A stretch of 5,064 bases of DNA from Synergistaceae bacterium (lineage in GTDB: Bacteria; Synergistota; Synergistia; Synergistales; Synergistaceae): the NCBI GenBank assembly GCA_012728505.1, contig JAAYEY010000057.1, positions 1-5,064 of the forward strand, read 5' to 3'. The translations under genes and the position numbers were made by a program. Of the stretch, positions 1-4,989 are shown piece after piece. The stretch's first letter is position 1. Every line of letters begins with the position of its first letter. The notes below the pieces were generated by a model, which saw only the letters and a list, made by a program, of their open reading frames with translations, did no database searches and was not told the DNA's origin.

Positions 1-1
1 C

Positions 2-172
2 TTCTGGACAGAGGAAGAGTATAACAACCGTCTCGTCCCGATTATGAAGGACAACTTCAAAAGAGTTTGGGATTATTCTCAGGAGCATAACGTCAAAATG
101 CGTCGTGCAGCATTCCTTGTTGCCATCAAACGCGTTGCCGATGGTCTGAAGATGAAGGGATTCTTCCTCTAA
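2..172 (+). CDS. gdhA: Glutamate dehydrogenase, C-terminal end (partial)
   Basis: Reading from base 2 gives 56 codons ending in TAA at 170-172; the gene starts left of the window. The visible peptide begins FWTEEEYNNRL and continues through a WDYSQEHNVKMRRAAF block to AIKRVADGLKMKGFFL. This matches the conserved C-terminal helix of hexameric Glu/Leu/Phe/Val dehydrogenases, where W-TEEEV, N-(V)-MR-AA and AIKRVA are family hallmarks. Members catalyse reversible oxidative deamination of an amino acid to its 2-oxo acid with NAD(P)+ in the cytoplasm. Glutamate is the most likely substrate because of the close match to GdhA tails, but the substrate pocket lies outside the window, so a leucine or phenylalanine dehydrogenase cannot be excluded. 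A strong terminator follows 35 bases after the stop, so this gene ends its transcription unit. It converges on the next gene. Confidence 0.82.
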   Translation, partial: FWTEEEYNNRLVPIMKDNFKRVWDYSQEHNVKMRRAAFLVAIKRVADGLKMKGFFL

Positions 173-207
173 GCTTTAGATTGCCACCAAATAAGTAAAA
201 GACATTC

Positions 208-243
208 AAGGCCGCTCCTTATAACAGGGAGCGGCCTTTAGTT
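208..243 (+). terminator. Rho-independent terminator after gdhA, possibly bidirectional
   Basis: AAGGCCGCTCC (208-218) pairs perfectly with GGAGCGGCCTT (228-238). A U-G wobble at 219/227 extends it, leaving a 7-base loop, and TTTAGTT follows on the plus strand. The G+C-rich 11-bp stem closed by A-T pairs is typical of an intrinsic terminator. It lies between convergent genes. Read on the minus strand, the hairpin is followed by a weaker T-containing stretch (GAATGTCTTTT), so it may also stop transcripts of the reductase gene at 294-1229. Confidence 0.85.
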
Positions 244-293
244 ATTATTAGGCATTTGAATGTTCAAAACGTGGGTTACATGCGGGGCAATTT

Positions 294-1229
294 TTAAGAA
301 ATATCAAAGGTCTCCTCGAGAGCCATGATGAATTTCACCAATGTTTCGTTCACCGGCACCTTAATACCGTGCTTTTTGGCCAGACTGCACACAGTTCCAC
401 CAAAAGCTTCAACCTCCGTTTTTCTCCTTGCTTCAACGTCTTGCAGCATAGAAGTCTTACCTGTAGGAGTAAGTTTGCCAAGAATTTCCAGACAATTGTC
501 GATATCGCTCTGCTCAAGAGGTATGTTTTCAGCTCTTGAGACCGCAACGGCCTCTTGCATTGCCTCTGCAGCCAGTTCCCTTACCCTTTTAGAACTCTTG
601 ATGGCTCCGTATGGACATCTAAGTACAGCGGTAACCTGGTTGGCTCCAACATTCAGCATAAATTTCAGCCACAGATTACGAACCATATTCTCGGGAATGT
701 CATATTTGATACCTGTCTTTTTGAAAAATTCTTCGACAAGCAATACTTTTTCCGAATACATCCCTTTAATATTTACAGCTTCACCAAAGGGCACCAGTCC
801 AAGGCTGCCATATTCTGTCGAACCTCCTATTCGTGTTGCGTCTGTTCTCGTTACGAAGGAATAGAGAACCTTATCAATTCCATATATTTTGCCTATTTCT
901 TTTTCGCTAGATACGCCATTGAGCAGAGAGAGGATTATAGTGTTTTTACCAACGTGGTTGCCGACCTCTTTGATTGCCTGAGGAAGGTGGTTATTTTTAA
1001 CAGCGAAAATCAAGAGATCCGCCGGTGATATCTTTTCTTCTGGCTTATAGACAGGGAATTTATAAGTTTTGCCGTTTACCGTAACACCTTTGTCACGATA
1101 TCTTTCAGCTCTTTCTCCTGAAGCGATGACCCTGATCTTATCCATAGGGAAAGACTCTGATATCTTTGCAAGATTTGCGCTTCCGATAGCCCCAAGTCCG
1201 ATCAGCGATATTGTTTCTATACTTTTCAT
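294..1229 (-). CDS. panE: 2-dehydropantoate 2-reductase family protein (PanE/ApbA)
   Basis: This 311-residue cytoplasmic protein has the usual length of the ketopantoate reductase family, which reduces 2-dehydropantoate to pantoate with NADPH in pantothenate and coenzyme A synthesis. The N-terminal Rossmann fold carries GLGAIG at 11-16, AVK at 76-78 and LLNG at 102-105. The C-terminal helical domain has Lys189 and Asn193, spaced like catalytic Lys176 and Asn180 of E. coli PanE. It also has Ser260, Asp264 and Glu272, spaced like E. coli Ser244, Asp248 and Glu256 (SM-QD then TE). All expected active-site residues are present, so the enzyme looks functional. The start is supported by GGGGAG eight bases upstream. 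No panB or panC lies beside it, and related reductases act on other 2-oxo acids, so the exact substrate is less certain than the family. It is transcribed in the same direction as the symporter upstream but is separated from it by a terminator and a promoter. Confidence 0.85.
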   Translation of the reverse strand: MKSIETISLIGLGAIGSANLAKISESFPMDKIRVIASGERAERYRDKGVTVNGKTYKFPVYKPEEKISPADLLIFAVKNNHLPQAIKEVGNHVGKNTIILSLLNGVSSEKEIGKIYGIDKVLYSFVTRTDATRIGGSTEYGSLGLVPFGEAVNIKGMYSEKVLLVEEFFKKTGIKYDIPENMVRNLWLKFMLNVGANQVTAVLRCPYGAIKSSKRVRELAAEAMQEAVAVSRAENIPLEQSDIDNCLEILGKLTPTGKTSMLQDVEARRKTEVEAFGGTVCSLAKKHGIKVPVNETLVKFIMALEETFDIS

Positions 1230-1289
1230 GCCATAAACTCCCCATTCCGATATTTTTAAACTTAATAGATGTGCTTGGTAGACTATTTT

Positions 1290-1317
1290 ATTATATCATT
1301 CAGGTTTTTATTGCAAA
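1290..1317 (-). promoter_or_regulatory. Candidate promoter of the reductase gene
   Basis: On the minus strand a perfect TATAAT (1290-1295) is preceded by TGA, giving an extended -10 element. TTTGCA (1312-1317) lies 16 bases upstream as a 4-of-6 match to the -35 box. Transcription would start near 1283, giving a leader of about 54 bases before the ATG at 1229. The -35 position overlaps the U-tract of the symporter terminator. Found by eye only. Confidence 0.55.
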
Positions 1318-1354
1318 AAATGCCGGTGCATCATTTGTTGAATGAGCTCCGGCA
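1315..1354 (-). terminator. Rho-independent terminator of the symporter gene
   Basis: TGCCGG (1321-1326) pairs with CCGGCA (1349-1354). After a T-T mismatch, GC pairs with GC (1328-1329 with 1346-1347), and after a single bulged A, TCATT pairs with AATGA (1331-1335 with 1341-1345) around a 5-base loop. On the minus strand the hairpin is followed at once by six U residues (1315-1320). It lies about 30 bases beyond the symporter stop codon and separates that gene from the reductase gene. Confidence 0.85.
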
Positions 1355-1385
1355 CAGTAGATTAGCGATAAACTAAAGTTATAGG

Positions 1386-2639
1386 TCAGATAATTTCTTT
1401 TGCGACTTCTGCTTTATTAAACCAGTCTTTGCCTTCTACAAGCCTGGTGACCAGCATTGCAGAACAAGTGTCACCTGTTGCGTTTACCATAGTTGCAGCT
1501 GGGTCGACCAGGAAACCTATTGTGGCTATTATGGGGAATGCTTCAGGAGGGAATCCGTATAGGCTGACGATCAACATTTCTCCTACCAGACCGCCACCGG
1601 GGATGCCTGAAAGGACTACACCCGAAAGCACTGCTACAGCGACAGCTGTCGCCAACGTTCCCACTCCTGTAAAGGGTATGTGGAAAATACCGAAGAGGAA
1701 TGCTATCTTTAAGATTCCGCTGAGGCAGGAGCCTTCCATGTGAGCAGTTGCTCCGATAGGCAATACAATTTCAGCGATATCCTTAGGTATACCTATATTG
1801 CGGGCAGCTGTGAGGTTAACAGGGAGAGTGGCTGTACTGCTTTGTGTTCCTAAAGCCGTAATAGAGGGTGTAATCATGTTTTTCCAGAATACCCCTGTAC
1901 CTTTGCCCTGTGTTGCGATCCATGAATATATTGTAAAAGCAACAAAGAAATATCCGAAAGTTGCTACGTGGTAGATGACCATTGCACGAAGATATGCGCC
2001 CAAAAGGTTGGGTCCGTAGTCTCCCACCAAAGCAGCAAAATATGCGCCAAGTCCTATCGGAGCATAGTACATGAGATATTTGACCATTTGCAGCATTGCA
2101 TCGGCAAATACAGCTATACCCCGTCCGACAGACTTTCCTCTTTCTCCGAGAGTCTGGAGACAGAATCCAAAGAATATAGTAAAAATGATAAGAGGGAGCA
2201 TCGCACGCCTTGAGAGCAGTAAAGAAAAATCTTCCACTGTAAAGGCTTTGACTATCTGGTCCGCTGTGCTGAAAGCTTGTATATCTCCTGCAGCCTGCAG
2301 CTGGATAGTTGTTCCGGCTGCGGGAGGAAAGATTGTAACTGTAATAAGCATTAGGATAGCTGCTACAGCTCCTGTGACTAGAAAGACCAGTACCAGATAT
2401 TTCATAACCTTGCCCAGCCGTTCCATAGAGGACATATTGGCGACAGCGCTACAAATCGTTGAGAAGACCAAAGGTACGACTACCATAAACATTGCATTGA
2501 TAAAGACATCTCCAAGAGGTTTAAAGATCAGCGCGTCTTCTCCCATTACGGCCCCGACTATGCAGCCGATCACAATTCCTGTGAGAAGTATGATAGGGAA
2601 CCTGTAGGCTTTCCAGAGACTGTTTGATTCTGATGCCAT
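1386..2639 (-). CDS. Dicarboxylate/amino acid:cation symporter (SLC1/DAACS family), divergent
   Basis: This is an inner-membrane secondary transporter of 417 residues, the normal family length. Hydrophobic segments run from about residue 15. Family signatures are the first re-entrant hairpin (TQSSTATLP, 265-273), the helix-7 motif (ATAHMEGSC, 297-305), the second hairpin (GIPGGG, 345-350) and helix 8 (DPAATMVNATGD, 379-390). Against archaeal GltPh, Asn401, Asp405 and Asp394 are kept (Asn386, Asp390, Asp379). Arg397, which binds the substrate side-chain carboxylate, is Ala382. Asp390 is Gly375, Arg276 is Gln266, and NMDGT is HMEGS. Acidic amino acids are therefore doubtful substrates, and the cation coupling may differ; this is inference. 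I chose the ATG at 2639 because AAGGAG sits eight bases before it. An ATG at 2696 would add 19 polar residues and has no such site. The gene stands alone between a candidate promoter and a clear terminator. Confidence 0.9.
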   Translation of the reverse strand: MASESNSLWKAYRFPIILLTGIVIGCIVGAVMGEDALIFKPLGDVFINAMFMVVVPLVFSTICSAVANMSSMERLGKVMKYLVLVFLVTGAVAAILMLITVTIFPPAAGTTIQLQAAGDIQAFSTADQIVKAFTVEDFSLLLSRRAMLPLIIFTIFFGFCLQTLGERGKSVGRGIAVFADAMLQMVKYLMYYAPIGLGAYFAALVGDYGPNLLGAYLRAMVIYHVATFGYFFVAFTIYSWIATQGKGTGVFWKNMITPSITALGTQSSTATLPVNLTAARNIGIPKDIAEIVLPIGATAHMEGSCLSGILKIAFLFGIFHIPFTGVGTLATAVAVAVLSGVVLSGIPGGGLVGEMLIVSLYGFPPEAFPIIATIGFLVDPAATMVNATGDTCSAMLVTRLVEGKDWFNKAEVAKEII

Positions 2640-2647
2640 GAGAACCT

Positions 2648-2653
2648 CTCCTT
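2648..2653 (-). promoter_or_regulatory. Ribosome binding site that decides the symporter start
   Basis: On the minus strand AAGGAG lies within GGAAGGAGAGG, eight bases before the ATG at 2639. It lies downstream of the two alternative in-frame ATGs (2696 and 2657) and so can only serve the ATG at 2639. The protein from there opens MASESNSLWKAYRFP and leads directly into the first membrane helix. Confidence 0.8.
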
Positions 2654-2724
2654 CCATTTCTGTTAAATCAGAACTTATTAAAAGTGTTGAACGCACAAAC
2701 TCTTGTTGGGTAAATCAAACGTAT

Positions 2725-2753
2725 ATTTAAGTTGATAGGACTTGAATTGGCAA
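2725..2753 (-). promoter_or_regulatory. Candidate promoter of the symporter gene
   Basis: On the minus strand TTGCCA (2748-2753, 5 of 6 to the -35 consensus) is followed after 17 bases by TTAAAT (2725-2730, 4 of 6 to the -10 consensus). It would give a leader of roughly 80 bases before the ATG at 2639. The surrounding DNA is very A/T-rich, so chance matches are common. Another TATAAT at 2859-2864 has no good -35 partner. Confidence 0.3.
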
Positions 2754-3000
2754 GCCCTCTATAGACAATAACGAAATAAATATAAACAAAGTTATGTGCT
2801 AAAAAAACTTTTTAGTGAAAAAATCCTGTATTGAAGACACTGCGATCAATTGCACATAATTATACACTTTTTCCTTCAATTTGCTACATCTTATTTGAAT
2901 TTTAATCTGTGCTATTAGTGAAGGCTTCTATAAGGATATTTATCGTATCTCAGAAAGGTCTGGGGACGCCATGCAGGACTATCAGAAGAGATGTTTAAGA
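2754..3000. other. A/T-rich intergenic stretch with short repeats, no gene seen
   Basis: I see no credible coding region or RNA gene here. The stretch contains a small hairpin CTAAAAA/TTTTTAG (2799-2805 with 2809-2815). It also has two spaced inverted pairs: TTATGTGC (2792-2799) with GCACATAA (2852-2859), and ATTGAAG (2830-2836) with CTTCAAT (2874-2880). The words TGTGCTA and TTAGTGAA occur twice in the same order (2795-2819 and 2908-2922). Its position upstream of the symporter suggests regulator binding, but none of these sites matches an operator I can name. Confidence 0.4.
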
Positions 3001-3035
3001 AACAAAAAAAGCGCCCCGGAATATCCAGGACGCTT
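3001..3035 (-). terminator. Rho-independent terminator of tRNA-Leu
   Basis: On the minus strand AAGCGTCCTGG (3025-3035) pairs with CCGGGGCGCTT (3009-3019), giving 11 pairs of which two are G-U, around the loop ATATT. A run of T follows (3004-3010, the first two in the stem), then GTT. It lies 10 bases past the tRNA CCA end. Confidence 0.88.
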
Positions 3036-3045
3036 ATATCATCAA

Positions 3046-3130
3046 TGGTGCCGGGGACGAGAATCGAACTCGTATGGGTCACCCCACACGCCCCTCAAAC
3101 GTGCGTGTCTACCATTTCCACCACCCCGGC
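3046..3130 (-). tRNA. tRNA-Leu, anticodon GAG
   Basis: This 85-base class II tRNA includes an encoded CCA (3046-3048). The acceptor stem GCCGGGG (3124-3130) pairs perfectly with CCCCGGC (3050-3056), with A73 at 3049. The D arm is GTG/CAC. The anticodon stem CACGT pairs with GCGTG (one T-G wobble) around the loop TTGAGGG, putting the GAG anticodon at 3094-3096. A long variable arm TGGG-GTGA-CCCA marks the leucine type. The T arm is ACGAG-TTCGATT-CTCGT. It reads CUC and CUU codons. Positions 36 and 37 are both G, the recognition feature for TrmD, which is encoded nearby. It is a single-gene unit with its own promoter and terminator. Confidence 0.97.
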
Positions 3131-3145
3131 ACTTGGGACTTAGAA

Positions 3146-3174
3146 ATTATACGTAGCATATCCTCTTTAGTCAA
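3146..3174 (-). promoter_or_regulatory. Strong promoter of tRNA-Leu
   Basis: On the minus strand TTGACT (3169-3174, 5 of 6) and a perfect TATAAT (3146-3151) are separated by exactly 17 bases. Transcription would begin near 3139, about nine bases before the mature tRNA 5' end at 3130. This short leader suits RNase P processing. It is the best promoter in the window. Confidence 0.88.
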
Positions 3175-3220
3175 GTCTCACTTTGAAAAGGAGGGAGGGC
3201 TCATTCTTCCCTGTATCAGC

Positions 3221-3266
3221 AAAAGAAAATTCGGAGGCGCAATAAAGCGACTCCGAATCTTCTTTT
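3221..3266 (-). terminator. Rho-independent terminator after rplS
   Basis: Bases 3221-3236 and 3251-3266 pair over 16 positions with one A-C mismatch. The core is ATTCGGAG against CTCCGAAT, and an inner CGC/GCG stem closes a 6-base loop. On the minus strand the G+C-rich core is followed by TTTTCTTTT. It begins just past the rplS stop and closes the ribosomal operon before the tRNA promoter. The flanking A and T runs make the structure nearly symmetric, but no plus-strand gene needs it. Confidence 0.85.
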
Positions 3267-3276
3267 ATTAATTTTT

Positions 3277-3639
3277 TTATTTGTATTCGCGACGTTCCTT
3301 GATACGAGCTGCTTTTCCGCTAAGTTTGCGCAGATAGTAAAGCTTGGCTCTGCGAACCTTTCCTTTGCGAGCAATCTCTACTCTTTCAACGCTCGGGCAA
3401 TGAACTGGGAATATTCTTTCTACTCCTATACCTGAGGACATCTTTCTTACGATAAAGTTCTCGCGCAGTCCGCCATGCTGACGTGCGATAACGACGCCTT
3501 CAAAGATCTGTATACGTTCACGGGTGCCTTCCTTGACTTTTACGTGGACTTTTACTGTGTCGCCGGGACGAAACTCTAAAAGACTCTCATCTTCTTTTGT
3601 AAATTGTTTCTCAATAAGTGCTATTCTTGGATCGATCAT
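3277..3639 (-). CDS. rplS: 50S ribosomal protein L19
   Basis: This 120-residue protein has the usual L19 length. L19 is a structural protein of the large subunit at the interface with the small subunit. Characteristic blocks are [16 protein letters not shown] (23-38), [13 protein letters not shown] (42-54), the [17 protein letters not shown] region (62-78) and the C-terminal [15 protein letters not shown] (92-106). No truncation or odd residue is apparent. AAGGAGGG lies eight bases before the ATG, a strong ribosome binding site. It follows trmD after 89 bases, in the rimM-trmD-rplS order widely conserved in bacteria, and it is the last gene before a terminator. Confidence 0.98.
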   Translation of the reverse strand: MIDPRIALIEKQFTKEDESLLEFRPGDTVKVHVKVKEGTRERIQIFEGVVIARQHGGLRENFIVRKMSSGIGVERIFPVHCPSVERVEIARKGKVRRAKLYYLRKLSGKAARIKERREYK

Positions 3640-3728
3640 GAGGTTTTCCCTCCTTATCTTGGTTTGTATTTAATTATTTCTAAACTCTTTAATTGGCTTG
3701 TGTTGTTCTTCAGCTTAAAATCTTGTTT
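3640..3728 (-). other. A/T-rich spacer between trmD and rplS
   Basis: This 89-base gap contrasts with the 7-base gap between rimM and trmD. It carries the rplS ribosome binding site AAGGAGGG at its downstream end (3648-3655). I see no convincing hairpin, terminator or promoter in it. It may be simply an mRNA leader for rplS. Confidence 0.5.
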
Positions 3729-4982
3729 TCATCTCCAGCCGAAGAATCTGTCAAGTGTAATACCGACCGCACTCCTTACAGAAAGATGGTTCCAAGTGTC
3801 AAGGCCTCCGGCAATTGGTGTCATTACAGAGTCTGCATCATTAATAACATCCTGGTGCAGTCCCCACCCCGTCCCGAATATGAAGACAGGAGAAAGGTCT
3901 TCTTCAAGTATCTTGCGTTTTAGCGATAGCCAGTGGACAGCCCCTTCAACTGATTTTGCGGTTGTTGCTATTTTGAAAGGTTCTGTCTTCTCTCGATCTC
4001 CGACCCATTTTAATGCTCTGTTCACCGAAGCGAATATCTTGAGAGTACTAAAAGCCTCGCTTCTGTCGGGATTATAAGAAGCTCCCCAACCTTCAGTCCA
4101 GTGAGTAACGATTCTTTTAGCCATTTCTCTCTGCTGTTGCAATGGTGTTACCAAAAGATATTTTTTGATACCGTATGTCCGGCACACCCTTGCTATGTCA
4201 TGAAGGTCCATTCCAGTTATAGCTGTTGAGGATTTTTCGCCTCTCTTGTCAAGTACAGGATAGTGGACTTCCATCACATAAGCACCTTTGGAAAGCCATG
4301 GCATTATTCCGGCTCTTCCAACGATATCGGGTCTTCTTTTGAGAGTTCTCTCGACAGCTTGTCTTCTGCGCCATTTTTCAATGGCTTTCTGATTGCCGCT
4401 GAGAAGTATCTCCGGAACTTTAAGTCCGTTCCATTCAGAAGGCCGAGTGTAATGAGGAGTGTCTAACATCCCGCTGTAAAAAGAATCTTCCCTGACAGCT
4501 TCCGATTTGCCTACGACTCCGGGAATGAGTCTTGAAATAGCATCTACTATTGCCATTGCAGGCATTTCTCCGCCGGTAAGTACAAAATCACCTATTGAAA
4601 TTTCAAGGTCCACATTCTTTTGAACGAATCTTTCATCGATACCTTCGTAATGGCCGCACAGGATGATCAAATGTTCTTTTCTTGAAAGGTCTTCGACCAG
4701 TTCCTGATGTAGCCTCGTTCCCTGGGGAGAAGGATAAACAAGGAAGGATTCTCCGTTTGTCCTCAGGCTCTCCAGAGCCTTTTGGAGCGGCTCAGCCATA
4801 AGAACCATTCCGCCGCTTCCGTATGAGTAATCATCGATCTGTCTGTAACTGCCTTCCGCGAAGTCTCTGATGTAGAGAACCTCGACCTCAAGCCTGCCCT
4901 TTGCGATCCCTCGTCCGAGCACGCTAGCGTTCAGATAGTTTTTCATCAGATCAGGGAAGGCCGTAAGTATGGTTATTTTCAT
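3729..4982 (-). CDS. trmD: tRNA (guanine-N1)-methyltransferase TrmD fused to a TM1570-like SPOUT RNA methyltransferase
   Basis: This 417-residue cytoplasmic protein is far longer than a usual TrmD (about 240-255). Residues 1 to about 225 are TrmD, which transfers methyl from S-adenosylmethionine to N1 of G37 in tRNAs with G36, preventing +1 frameshifts. Visible motifs are SPQG (85-88), CGHYEGIDER (109-118), IGDFVLTGGE (130-139), MLDTPHYTRP (172-181, catalytic-type Asp174) and LLSGN (193-197). Residues from about 235 form a second domain like Thermotoga TM1570 (Methyltrn_RNA_4 family). Its SPOUT knot features are FGTGWGL (369-375) and PIAGGLDTW then NHLSVRSAV (389-406). That domain's RNA target is not known to me. 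The start fits the family opening MKITILTAFP. The best ribosome binding sequence, GGAGGG, lies 14 bases upstream inside the end of rimM, with a weaker AGGT nearer. It is probably cotranscribed and translationally linked with rimM. Confidence 0.95.
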   Translation of the reverse strand: MKITILTAFPDLMKNYLNASVLGRGIAKGRLEVEVLYIRDFAEGSYRQIDDYSYGSGGMVLMAEPLQKALESLRTNGESFLVYPSPQGTRLHQELVEDLSRKEHLIILCGHYEGIDERFVQKNVDLEISIGDFVLTGGEMPAMAIVDAISRLIPGVVGKSEAVREDSFYSGMLDTPHYTRPSEWNGLKVPEILLSGNQKAIEKWRRRQAVERTLKRRPDIVGRAGIMPWLSKGAYVMEVHYPVLDKRGEKSSTAITGMDLHDIARVCRTYGIKKYLLVTPLQQQREMAKRIVTHWTEGWGASYNPDRSEAFSTLKIFASVNRALKWVGDREKTEPFKIATTAKSVEGAVHWLSLKRKILEEDLSPVFIFGTGWGLHQDVINDADSVMTPIAGGLDTWNHLSVRSAVGITLDRFFGWR

Positions 4983-4989
4983 ATCAGAC

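Noticed and set aside
325..1028. Two long plus-strand open frames antisense to the reductase gene
   Set aside because: They overlap a gene with a complete set of family motifs, show no recognisable domain and lack a convincing ribosome binding site.
1429..2607. Several plus-strand open frames antisense to the symporter gene
   Set aside because: They mirror a gene with clear SLC1 motifs; their composition is what the opposite strand of membrane-protein codons produces.
2640..2696. A 19-residue N-terminal extension of the symporter starting at 2696
   Set aside because: There is no ribosome binding site before that ATG, the extension is polar and precedes the usual family start, and AAGGAG is placed exactly for the ATG at 2639.
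2640..3000. A riboswitch or T-box leader for the symporter
   Set aside because: No T-box sequence, no tandem glycine-type aptamer core and no terminator/antiterminator pair are visible between the candidate promoter and the ATG.
2971..3156. Plus-strand open frame of 61 codons ending in a [13 protein letters not shown] peptide
   Set aside because: It runs through the tRNA terminator and antisense to the tRNA-Leu gene. The RESNSYG and CLPFPPPRH peptides are a well-known spurious translation of antisense tRNA sequence.
3604..4466. Plus-strand open frames antisense to rplS and trmD
   Set aside because: They lie wholly over well-identified genes and have no recognisable product.
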